Shown here in pieces: positions 47,392 to 58,134 of a DNA stretch of 64,000 nucleotides; the stretch's first letter is position 1; the number at the start of each line of letters is the position of its first letter. The notes under the pieces are model-generated. The model made no database searches and was not told where the DNA came from. It saw nothing but the letters and a program-made list of their open reading frames with translations. A program made the position numbers and the translations under genes. Source of the DNA: Lantana camara (taxonomy: Eukaryota > Streptophyta > Magnoliopsida > Lamiales > Verbenaceae); assembly GCA_037501455.1 (NCBI GenBank), contig CM074857.1, positions 121,135,501-121,199,500 on the forward strand, in the 5' to 3' direction.

Positions 47392-47505
47392 TTATGGTTT
47401 TTCGTGGAAAACGTGACGGTGATGAAAAGAGACACGAGCATTGTGTTCGTAAGGGAAAGAATCGGAATCGTACGCCGGAATATTCATTTTCCGGCGAGGC
47501 TCCAT
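47392..47505 (-). CDS. Upstream ORF in the DUF506 5' leader (37 codons)
   Basis: The minus-strand ATG at 47505 (context GGAGATGGAG) opens 37 codons ending TAA at 47392. A second in-frame ATG is at 47487. It lies between the candidate TATA box (47607-47613) and the main ATG (47019), 372 nt before the latter. His-rich C-terminal half (VSFHHRHVFHEKP). Some DUF506 genes in Arabidopsis are annotated, as far as I recall, with conserved-peptide uORFs; whether this peptide matches them cannot be checked here. Other very short uORFs also occur in the leader. Confidence 0.5.
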   Translation of the reverse strand: MEPRRKMNIPAYDSDSFPYEHNARVSFHHRHVFHEKP

Positions 47506-47606
47506 CTCCGGCGGTCAGGTTACAGTAAATGAGTATTTTAATTGTTTGCTATTTTTTCTATTTCTCGGGTTTTTGGTTTTATGCGAGCCAAATGAGAGAG
47601 AGGGGT

Positions 47607-47652
47607 TTATATAGGATGTTGGTTTGCTGACTAGGACCAAAATGCCACGTGG
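47607..47652 (-). promoter_or_regulatory. DUF506 promoter: TATA box and G-box
   Basis: The minus strand reads TATATAA at 47607-47613. A perfect palindromic G-box CCACGTGG lies at 47645-47652, and another ACGTG core near 47730. G-box/ABRE motifs often respond to ABA, light or bHLH/bZIP factors; regulation here is inference. Confidence 0.55.
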
Positions 47653-48051
47653 CGCGGATTAACCTGAAATCCGGTTTTAATCGGCTGCGACGAGTGTTGC
47701 TAATTGGCATTCCAATCTGCAGTGATCTCAACACGTGTCCTTCTAACATACGTGGGCCCGGTTGTTCTGTTTTCATTTTAGGGTACATTACGTATGGGTT
47801 CCTATGGTTTGTCATATTTATATATTTAACCCCTTTAGTTGCAAAAATTATATTTTCACTACTTATGATTTACTAATTAATTCGAAAGACTCCAAGGATT
47901 TACATTTTTTTTCCATATAACTTTAAATATATATGTATATGTATAAACTTATAAATCCAACAAACAAATATACAATCATCGATACTTGATGTTCTTCAAG
48001 TTAGATGCTATGGAACTACCGATCATCGTTAAAGTTTTTTGATCTCATACG
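47653..48051. other. Intergenic DNA upstream of DUF506
   Basis: Beyond the G-box region the sequence becomes AT-rich. No gene recognised. Confidence 0.45.
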
Positions 48052-48393
48052 TGTTCAATATATAATGGCATGGCAAACCACCCCTCAACAGCTAGCTTTT
48101 GGGGGTGAGTAAGGTCAAAGCACATTATTCAATATGGTATCAGAGCAGGTTCACAGATGTTCGATTCCTGTGTCTGTCTCTTCTCTCCACCCGGCTTGCA
48201 GATGTTTCATTCTTGCGGCTTGCAGATGTTCATTCCTATAATGTTCACGCACCAATTTGGGCGTGACGGGAGTGTGTTAAATGCCCCACATCGAATAATT
48301 AGTGATGTGGTGTTGAATATATAATGGCATGACAAACCTCCCCTCAACAACTAGATTTTGGGGGTGAGTAAGGCCAAAGCACATTATTGAATA
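48052..48393 (+). mobile_element. TRIM (terminal-repeat retrotransposon in miniature)
   Basis: Two 83-bp direct terminal repeats (48052-48134 and 48311-48393) start TGTTSAATATATAATGGCAT and share GGGGGTGAGTAAGG. Immediately after the first is TGGTATCAGAGC (48135-48146), the initiator-Met tRNA primer-binding site. The 176-bp interior is non-coding. Flanks atacg and tatcg are only a weak TSD. The repeats differ at about 8 positions, so insertion is older than the Tat elements. Confidence 0.82.
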
Positions 48394-48589
48394 TATCGAA
48401 AAAGTCTGGACCTCACGATACTAATAAATGATTGATTTTTTTTTTTTGTCAAAATTCTACAAAATATATTTTTAATCCCTACTAAAATCTAACGAAAGGG
48501 ATATTTATAATTCCTCAAAAAATTATAGAAACTTAACTTATAATTTTTAAAACTATATAAAACTTATGTGTAAACACTAATATGTAACT

Positions 48590-49067
48590 TACCCTTATTT
48601 TTATTATGTTACTTTCTTTATGAGTACTCGTCGAATCTATCTCTCTTCCTTTCTCTTCGTATTTTGTGTCCTCCTCCATAGTGACCTAAACTCCTCTTTA
48701 TATAGATTCGGAGTCCCATTAGGATTTACTACTTCTCCGATTTCTCATTAGATTCTATCTTATTGTTTCGTCTTCTTTCGTCCCTATCCCCAAGGCTTCT
48801 TTCCTTTTCCATCACGCCATCTCTGTTATCCGTAACTACCTGAGTGTCTTTTCATTAGCGGGGTCTGAGGAGCGAACGTATCGAGCGAGCTCCAAATACA
48901 GCTCGTCATACACGAGCTCTCCCAAAAGGCAATACTCTACATTCGTAGTATTCCAAGGAGCGAGCTTATACCGCGAGCTCCCAAACACAACTCGTCATAC
49001 GCGCGAACTCTCCCAATATTATATCTCCTAATACTGACCACGTGTCCTAGGTGGGTAGGGTCCATCA
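48590..49067 (-). repeat. Relic LTR related to the Tat family
   Basis: On the minus strand it starts at 49067 with TGATGGACCC and has TAGGACACGTGG at the position where element 2's LTR has the same block. A TATATAAAG box follows near 48700, then a T-poor leader. An imperfect ~89-bp duplication (GAGCTCC... at 48886 and 48975) lies in U3. The other LTR border was not found; it could be a decayed solo LTR. Confidence 0.5.
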
Positions 49068-49274
49068 CTTTCAATTCTCATAAATATGCGCATGAATATG
49101 AAATAATATTAAATAGAGCCAAGACATATATTACTTTCAATAAACGTACGTCATGTGTTTATAAATATTTTGTTTTTTATATATGTGACAAAAATGCAAC
49201 ATTAATTAGATATTATTTTTCCACATCTTGGTTAAATTTGCTCATATTAAAGCACCTGACAAGTGTAAGTTTTA

Positions 49275-49391
49275 GTTTTTTAGCCAATAGGGGGACGGTT
49301 TAAGTGGTTAATAGGTTCATTCTTGAAGGTTAAGTCCCGAGTGGGTTCGAATCTCGTTGGGTGTGCGTATGTTAACCAAAAAAAAAAAAAA
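49275..49391 (+). mobile_element. tRNA-derived SINE, copy 3
   Basis: TSD AAGTGTAAGTTTTA is perfect (49261-49274, 49392-49405). B box GGTTCGAATCTC at about 49343, A-box-like TTTAAGTGGTTAAT upstream, poly-A tail of about 15. Related to copies 1 and 2. Confidence 0.85.
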
Positions 49392-49405
49392 AAGTGTAAG
49401 TTTTA

Positions 49406-49945
49406 TTTTTAATTTATATTAATGATCACAAATTCTTTAATTTAGGTTCACATCTATATCAAATTTATGCTTTCTTCCCTTTTTAAAATGTTTTAATGGT
49501 AAGATGCGAATAATTTATGTAAAGGTGAAGTTATCCGGAAGGAAATAGTGTCTCAATATTCATCCATGAGGAAAAGTAACTTACTCTTTGTATTATAATT
49601 GTTTTTTTAAATATTTTTTATCCGAATTTTCAAATATTTTGGAGTATTATCTGTACTTTATAAAATATTTGTAAATTGTCATTTCGTCTATTTAAGTGTT
49701 CACATGTGTTTTGTTTTGGCGAAAAATTAACAATTTTCGATAAAAAAATAAGGTACATGTCGACACCTAAATGACCGAGATGACAATCTAAAAACTTTTA
49801 TAAAATATAAATGAACATTTATTTATTTTTTTTAAAAATACAAATGATAATTTAAAATATTTAAAATTTTAAATAAAAAATTGTTAAAAGTATCATTCTA
49901 AAAAGGGATAAGTTATATTTTCCTCTTAATCCACCCATGGTTGTT
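49406..49945. other. AT-rich intergenic DNA
   Basis: No gene or element termini seen before the Tat target site. Confidence 0.5.
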
Positions 49946-49950
49946 GCCTA

Positions 49951-50811
49951 TGATGGGACTCAGAAACGCGCTCGTATCTCAGCCGTCCACGTGTCGCCTT
50001 GAACGCGCTTGAAGATTATACGCTCGGATTGAGGGATACGTGGGCTAACCCAGATCATCCGCTTACCAACTAGTTTGGGCCATCGGGCCTCGGCCGATTG
50101 TTCAAACAAGGGGCCCTGGCCGACAGGCTTGGCGTTCACATTTCAGCCCTCGGGGGAATCCTTATCAAGGAAACGCCCACACGAGGGCCCATTCTTGATG
50201 CTCGGTATTTCGGCGCTCAAGGGTCGTCTATCGTGGGGAGGCCATCCATACACTCTTCGAGCGTCACCAACGCTCGTGCATGACCATGCCCCGCTGCGTT
50301 GGATCCGAACCTCGGCAGAGAGAATCTTAGGCCCATCTCCCGCGTCACCCTCGCCAACGACTTCTGACACAAAGGTAGTGCGCACTACGCATCTGACACG
50401 CCGCCTCCTTTTCAGAAACGTCCTTCTCATACCTTCACGGGCCGCCACGTGTTAGGGCAGCACAGGTTTGGGACCACACGGTCAATTTACCCTTTTACCC
50501 TCACCCCTAACATATAAATATGGAGAACTCATGCACTCTCCAAAAGGGGGAGAAGGAGAAAAAAAGAGGGAGGTCATCTTCTACAGACACACTCTATCGT
50601 TCTGGGTATTCTCTCTGGTCTTCTCAGGCTTTCCATTAACCTCACCACAGTAGCATTACATTTCGCACTCTTGGTGTTATCCTAGCTGGAAGAACCCACG
50701 CTCAAAAGGACACCCAGATCCTGAGGCTCTCACGCCTGTGATGGTCTTTCCCTTTTCATACAAATCTTAAAGTGTTGTTGCATTTAGGAAACTCAGATTC
50801 CTGCACCATCA
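49951..50811 (+). repeat. 5' LTR of element 3
   Basis: TGATGGGACT...CACCATCA. TATA box TATAAATA at 50513-50520. Four CGAGCG/CGCTCG hexamers and a CCACGTGT G-box-like motif near 49987. Confidence 0.98.
50513..50520 (+). promoter_or_regulatory. LTR TATA box, element 3
   Basis: TATAAATA, repeated at 62168-62175 in the 3' LTR. Confidence 0.75.
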
Positions 50812-50816
50812 TTTTT

Positions 50817-50832
50817 TAGCGCCGTCTGTGGG
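50817..50832 (+). other. Primer-binding site of element 3 (one mismatch)
   Basis: TAGCGCCGTCTGTGGG; elements 1 and 2 have TGGCGCC at this place, so base 2 is changed, and the T spacer is one base longer. Confidence 0.7.
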
Positions 50833-50911
50833 AAACCATCACCACCATCTTCGGTATTACCAGTTTCTTCCTTTAAAAGCTAGTTGAAAAGTGACACCAA
50901 AGTCTTTCATC

Positions 50912-53900
50912 ATGGTTACTGCCACAAGATCTGGAACTCTGGGGAACAGGGGAGGTCTTTCTCCTGCCAATGGAGAAATCGCTGAAAGCCCCGCCCTCGC
51001 CGGGGGCGCACCTCCTCTTGTTGCCGGAGACGTTGATGCCGCTGCTGCTGCTCCTCCCCCAACTGGACATGAAGCGGGAGGATCGGGTTCCAATCCTCCC
51101 CCCCCCAGCTTTCGCCCCAAATATCCCTGCCTCCCATCTTGGCATATACCCTATGGCCATGCCGCCGCCAGGATACACTCTCACGCAGCCCGGGGTAATG
51201 CCTGGAACGGTACCTTTGGTCCAGCCGTATCAAGTGGGGACGTTGAACCTCCCCTTATCAATGCCAAGGGAAATACAGGGGGTAGAGATGCCCCAAATCA
51301 CCACGCAACAACTTCAGGCGCTGTATGCGCAATGCGAGAGTCAAGCTGTGCAGAATGCCTGGGAACACTTCACTATGGCTTATTTCCCTTCATACGCGGG
51401 CGCTCGGATAGCCCCACCCTTGGGCGGGCTCCCTGCACATCCCTTAACGATGGCTCAAAATGCGTTAAGGGCCCAGCAACCTCACCCTCCCCCGCTTCAA
51501 GAAAATGAAGCCGCTCCGAGGGTCCAGCAAGGGCAGCAGTCAGCGGGAAACGAGAGAGTCCCTCTAAACGAAGGGGCTGGAAACAACGACGAGGTCCAGT
51601 CGAGGGTCACAGAGAGGGCAAACCGCAGAAATGTCGGTGACCCTCAGCTTGCAGCAGTACAAGACCAAATTCGAGGGCTCCAGAACGTGGTAGAGCAGCT
51701 CTCTCGAGCACGGTCTCACGCTTCCCGTGATGGGGGCGAGAGGTCCAAGGCCAGAGACGCTCGCCGACCACGTAGCCCCATCTCTCGGCGCAGGAGGGAA
51801 GCCAGCTACGAAGATCCCGACGAGCGAGACTACAGGATCATGGCGGGCGATTCCCCCCTCGTCGAGGAGGTTCTAATGACTCGCGCAGGGAAGGGTAGAA
51901 TTCCCTCGTCGATCAACAGATATGACGGAACCACGGATCCAGCCGAGCATCTGGACCATTTTGTGCACCTAATGCACCTATATGACCATCCGAACAACTA
52001 CTGGGCCAAGGTGTTTGTCACTTCCCTCACCGGAATGGCCCAAGAATGGTACAAAAAGCTCCCCCCGCGCTCGATCCGAGGGTACTATGACCTGACGGAT
52101 GCTTTTGTCAGCCACTTCAACTCGCTGAAGGCACCAGCTCTGGCTGCGACCGCTCTTTATAGCCTGGTCCAAGGGCCGAACGAGACTCTCAGATCCTTCA
52201 TGGGGAGGTTCAATAAAGAGATTTTATTGGTAGAAAAGCCCTCGATGGACTTTTTGAGGCACGTTCTATTTGGGGCCATCAACATGAAGCATTACGTCAG
52301 CAAGGAGTTTGTGGAAGAAGTGGCCAAGAAGAAACCGCGCTCGTTGATGGAAATTAGGGAGATTGCCGATTCTTTCTTTACCCTCGAGGATATGTACATA
52401 GCGAGGGATCAGAAGATGGCAAATGCCCCTCGCACCAACAGAACCCACGAGGACAAAGTGGAGCCCAACCGAAGTCACCGCCGCAGCCCAATACCCGCTC
52501 GCCGTCATTCCTCTCCTCCGCGGAGGCTCGAGCGTGTCCCCCTCAACCGACCAATTGCCGAAGTGTATTCCCTGGCGGACCAGAGGTTGTTTAAGAGGCC
52601 GCCCAAGCTGAGAGAAACCGAGGCTCAGAAGCGCTCGGGGAAATACTGCGCTTTCCATAAGCAGAAGGGGCATGACACTAATGAATGCCGCCACCTGGAG
52701 AAGGAAATTCAGCGGCTGATTGCTGGGGGGCACCTCAAAGAGTTTGTGAAAGTACTAGAGGGGTACGATGAACATTGCGCGGAACGAGCGCTCGAGAGGA
52801 GAAGAAGCCGTTCACGCTCCCGAAGTCCTCGTCGCCAGCGCCCTGAGACCAGCGAACGCGGCAAAGGGAAAGGGGCGGATATGGAAAATCAGCCCTTTGC
52901 GGTCATTCACATGATCGCGGGAGGGCCCTCAGGAGGCGATTCCAATGCTTCTCGCCGTCGCCATGTCAGGAGCTATAACCAAAGAACGTCATTCCCTCGC
53001 CCAGTTCTCTCCGTGGACAGCTCGTCGCGCTCGAAGGAGGATGATGTCATAGGGTTTGCTGAGAAAGATCTTGAACATATTGTAACGCCCCATGGGATAG
53101 GAAAAACCTCTGACTGTCCCATTGTGGTTAGTTTAGACGTTCATAACCACACTGTAAAGAGGGTTTTATTTGATAGTGGAAGCTCTATGAACGTTCTCCC
53201 GTACTCAACGTTTCAACAAATGAACATAACAAACATCCCCCTCGAACCTCTCAGAACTGCCCTCGTAGGGTTTGGAGGTTCCGAGATCGTCCCTCGTGGA
53301 CAGATTCACTTGGCCACCTCTTTTGGTCGCGCCCCACAGCGAAAAACTTTGAACGTCCTCTACACCATCGTTGAGGTGAACCTTCCTTACAATATCATCA
53401 TTGGGCGCCCAGCCCTCGTGGACTTCAAGGCCGTAATTTCCACATATCACCAGAAGGTCAAGTTCCCTACCCCCAAGGGTACCGGAGAAATTCTATGTAA
53501 CGTCAAAGAAGCTTGGGATTGTTACATACTTTCGCTTCGAAGCCACAAGCCCAAGCAGTCCATTCAACCTGGGTCTACTAAGAAGTCTGTTGACTTTCCC
53601 GAATTAGACGAAGAGGGCCCCGAGCGCAAAAGAGCCAAGTTGTACCGGAAGAAGAATAAAAAGAGGACCCCTGGAGATGTTCAGTGTTCAGAGAATAGGC
53701 CACCGGGGGCCGTCGAGGGTTCTTCTTCAGAGAACGAGGGTGATGAGCCCAAGGGTATGCTCACCGGGAAGAAACGAGCGCTAGAGGCGCCGAGGCCGGA
53801 GGTTCGGATTGAGCCCACCGAGGAGTTTTTGACCGTTGAATTGGAGCCTGGGAATCCGGATAAAACCACCCAGATTGGCTCGGGCCTGGATGGGCCCTCG

Positions 53901-56900
53901 CAAGTTTTGATGATCGACTTCCTACGGGAGAATCTAGACGTTTTTGCGTGGAAAGCTTCTGATCTCACAGGGATAGATCCGAGCGTCATTGTCCACAGAC
54001 TGAACGTGGATCCAACCTTCAAGCCCATCAAACAGAAGAAGAGGGACGTTCATGGCTTTAGGAAACGGGTTATCGAAGAAGAGGTTAGTAAATTGCTTGA
54101 TGCTCAGTACATCGAGGAAATTTTGTACCCAGAATGGCTTTGCAATGTGGTGCTCGTCCCAAAGAGCGCCAATAAGTGGCGTATGTGCAACGACTTCACG
54201 GATCTCAACAAAGCGTGCCCCAAAGACCATTACCCACTACCGAGGATCGATCAGTTGGTAGATTCTACAGCCGGGTGTGAACTCATGAGTATGATGGACG
54301 CCTTTCAGGGATATTATCAAATCTTTATGGCGCCCGAAGATCGCCCCAAAACTTCGTTTATTGTGCATTTGGGTGTTTACTGTTTCAAAGTCATGCCCTT
54401 TGGGCTCAAAAACGTGGGAGCAACCTATCAACGCCTCGTCAATAGAATGTTCGAGCGCGAAATTGGAAAATCTATGGAGGTATATGTAGACGACATGATA
54501 GTCAAGAGTGAGCGCCAACGCTCCCATCTGGAGGATCTCAAGCGGACTTTCGATATCCTTCGTCGCTACGGAATGAAGTTGAACCCATCAAAATGCACCT
54601 TTGGCGTTCGGGGCGGTAAATTTCTGGGATACATGGTCAGTCAACGTGGCATAGAGGCAAACCCCGAGAAGATTAAAGCAATCCTGGACATACCCTCCCC
54701 TCGCAATCTGAGAGAGGTCCAAGTGCTTGTGGGTAAGATCATCTCATTAAATAGGTTTATCTCTCGCTCAGCGGATAGGAACCTACCCTTCTTTAAAATT
54801 CGGCGCAACGCTCGCAAATTTACCTGGAGCAAGGAATGCGAAAAGGCCCTTCAGGATATGAAGCAGTACCTTTCGAGCGCGCCTTTGTTGACCAAACCTA
54901 ACCCGGGGGAGAACTTGTTTGTCTATTTATCAGTTTCCTTGGAAGCCACGAGCGTTGTCCTCGTGGCAATCCACGAGCGTATGCATAAGCCGGTGTATTA
55001 CCTAAGCAAAACCTTACAGGGGGCTGAGAAGAGGTACATGGAAATTGAGAAATTTGCCTTTGCACTCGTTAACGCATCCCGAAGATTGAGGCCATATTTT
55101 CAGGCTCACTCCATCACAGTGCTTACAGATCAACCACTCAAACAAGTGCTATCTAAGCCGGATGTTTCAGGAAGGTTAATTAAGTGGGCGATTGAACTCA
55201 GTCAGTTTGATATCTCCTTCGAGCCTCGTACAGCCATACAGGCTCAGGCAGTGGCCGATTTGTTGGTAGAGCGTTTCAATTTGGAGACTGTGCCCTCGGC
55301 AGATGAGGGTTTATGGCTTTTACACACGGATGGCTCCTCGACCTCACAGCGGGGAGGAGCCGGAGTGACCCTCAGGGATCCCCTCGGGGCAGAAGTTGAC
55401 TACGCAATCAAGCTGGCGTTTCAAGTCACCAACAATGAAGCTGAGTATGAATCGATACGCGGTCGATTCGACGAGCTGGGACCGCTTCCATCGCCCCTTT
55501 TAGGAAAGACATCAGCAATTGCACTCCAAAATGGGGCCGCTCGTGTCACAGCATACGTTGATTCGCAGTTGATCGCGAGTCAAATTGATGGTAGTTATGA
55601 GGCTCGAGAAGCCACCATGGCACAGTACCTATCGAGCGCCAAGTTCAAGGAATTCCATCTTTTGCAAGTTCCAAGGGCTGAAAACGAGCACGCTGATGCT
55701 CTCTCCAAGTTTGCATCGGCCCTAGAGGGTTCTAACAAGTGTGCTGTTACATTTCTTAGGACTGAAGAGCCCTTGATAAGTAGAGGAGAACCTTCGGAAG
55801 AGGTACATATGATTGATCCCTCCGAGCCTTGTTGGCTCGACGAGATTGTCAGATTCCTCCAGGATGGAACCTGTCCGAGCGACAAAGTTGAGGCTCGTAG
55901 GGTCCGGAACAAGGCCCCTCGTTTCTCATTGGATACCGAGGGTCGATTATTCAAGCGATCCTTCCAGGGCCCACCGTTGAGATGCTTGAGACCCTCGCAG
56001 GCCAAGGAGGTTTTAGAACATGTGCACAGTGGAAGTTGCGGGAACCATTCGGGTGGCCGAATCCTGGCGAAGAAAATCTTAAGGAGCGATTTTTACTGGC
56101 CCTCGGTGTTGCAGGATGCCATTAGCTACTCTAAGAAATGCCCTAAGTGCCAGTTTCACTCTAACACCCCCCGGTTGCCAGCCGCTCAAATGATTCCTAT
56201 TGATGTTTCGTGGCCTTTTGATCAGTGGGGCATTGACATTGTGGGACCCCTCCCAATGGCGGTCGGGCAAAAGAAGTTCGTAATACTTGCTGTGGATTAT
56301 TTTACTAAGTGGGCTGAGGCAGAAGCGGTCGCTAAGATAACGTTCAAGGTTGTGAGGGATTTCATTTGGAAAAATATCATCTGCAGATATGGCATCCCGA
56401 GGGTGCTCATCTCGGATAACGGTTCCCAGTTTATCGCTGCTGACACACGGGATTGGTGCTATGAACTAGGGATCGAACAACGATTCACTTCCGTGGGTCA
56501 CCCTCAAGCTAATGGTCAAGCTGAAGTGACCAACCGAACCATACTCCAGCATCTGAAAACGATGCTCGAGAGTAAGAAGGGAGAATGGGCTGAAGAACTT
56601 CAGGGAGCTCTGTGGGCGTACCGTACTACTCCGCGAGCGGCAACGGGGGAAACCCCTTATTCCCTCGTGTACGGCTCCGAGGCCATGATACCTGCGGAAA
56701 TTGCTCAAGAATCCGCACGCGTTGCCTATTTCGAGCCTGCCGCCAACGAGGCCAATCGGGCGCTCGAGTTAGATTTGCTGGATGAGAAGAGGAATGCTGC
56801 TTGGGCACATATCCACAAATACAAAGCAACCGTTGCTCGCCAATACAATAAACGTGTTAAGGAAAGGACTTTCCAGCTAGGGGACTTGGTCCTCAAAAAA

Positions 56901-57062
56901 GTTGAAGTCTCCAAACACGTAGGTAAGTTGGACTCCAATTGGGAAGGCCCCTTCAAAGTCATTCAAGTACGAGCAAATAACACCTACTTGTTAGAGACTT
57001 TGCAAGGCGAGCGTCTCCCAAGGCCATGGAATGCATGTAACCTTAGAAGGTTCTACGTGTAA
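50912..57062 (+). CDS. gag-pol polyprotein of Tat element 3 (one N-terminal frameshift)
   Basis: The natural gag ATG is at 50912 (MVTATRSG). The frame leaves gag at the C9 run 51098-51106, and the remaining ~1985 codons are open to the stop at 57062. Approximate residues counted from 50970: gag core 320-430, zinc knuckle YCAFHKQKGHDTNEC 558, protease DSGSS 734, RT 985-1220 with YVDD near 1171, degenerate RNase H 1310-1433, archaeal-type RNase H 1448-1587, integrase HHCC 1683-1730 and DDE near 1755, 1813 and 1851. In the first RNase H the usual first Asp is replaced (YLSVSLEAT). The second keeps D-E-D-D but carries a 66-nt replacement at 55452-55517. Two RNase H domains define the Tat lineage. 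Confidence 0.93.
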
Positions 57063-58134
57063 ACTTCAATTTCTTTGTAATGGCCCGTCTGCGGCATGAA
57101 GTGCTTTCCTTTGACAGAAAGCGTGTTGTAGTCATTTCCAAAGAATGCATCTATATAACAGTAAGTATTTAATTCTTTGTTTTCGTTATCTGCTTGCTTT
57201 CTTATTTGATCTAAGGATTCGAGCGAGAAAAGGCCTACTCCGTGTCGAGCACCCTCCACGTCGAATGGCCTACGCGATACACCAATCGTTTCAAAGTTAC
57301 ACTGTCCAAGGTGTTGATAACCATCCACTTGTAACAGTTTGAACGCTCGCAAGAGTTTAAACCCTAGGAATGAGCGTGTCGAAAGGTAGGATGCTAAACG
57401 CTTAATTTACGCCCACTAAGTGCCCGTCACGTTAGTTCGCGCTTGTAAACCCTCTGTGACCCTCATCTACTTGGGTAAGAGCACGCTCGTAAATAGTGGA
57501 TGCCACTAACACTACGGCTACGCTCGTTTTAACCCCTACTTAGCAAATCCTACAGGCGATTTCTAAGTACGATCAATTTTCTGGAACAATCAAGATAGAG
57601 ATGCACGCCAAATGTCTAAGGCCGACACTTAACTAAATCTTTAGCCAGGGAACATTCATAAGGATCGTCCTCGCGCCTGTATTTCCTCAAAGATTTTCTA
57701 AGTCCAAATTCAAGGTTCATTTCTGCTATGGCCAGGGAACCCTCCTAAGGGTCACCCCCGCGCCTATATTTGCAATAGGCCAACTGCCTAATGTCGTGGG
57801 CTTCTAAGCTTAATATGCATGGTGATGAGTGTCAGAGGACCGTCGTAAAAGACACTTCTGCATGCTTACACTACCATCGCAAACGTTCCAAACAAAAGAC
57901 ATCAATATAGAAATGACGAGCGTAACAAAGCAGCATCATTCACCATTCAAAAGTAAGGAAGAAAGCATTCATACATTCAAGCAGTAGAAAAGAGTTCAAA
58001 TATATTAAAAGAAGCATCAAGAAGTCCAAGACATCCAAAGAAATAGTTTGGAGATTGATTACAGATATAAGTTGTTCATGGGGTAGACAAGGAAGTGAAC
58101 TGGCAAATTAAGGAATTCATCAATAGAAGAAGCT
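57063..58134 (+). other. Spacer between pol and the antisense gene, element 3
   Basis: Non-coding, about 1.07 kb. Contains five CGAGCG/CGCTCG hexamers and two diverged GGCCAGGGAAC...CGCGCCT blocks (about 57644 and 57731). No 99-bp array as in element 2. Confidence 0.7.

Noticed and set aside
53681..54527. Open frames on the minus strand across RT of element 3 (and their mirror images in element 1)
   Set aside because: They are shadows of the conserved RT coding frame, with no independent support.
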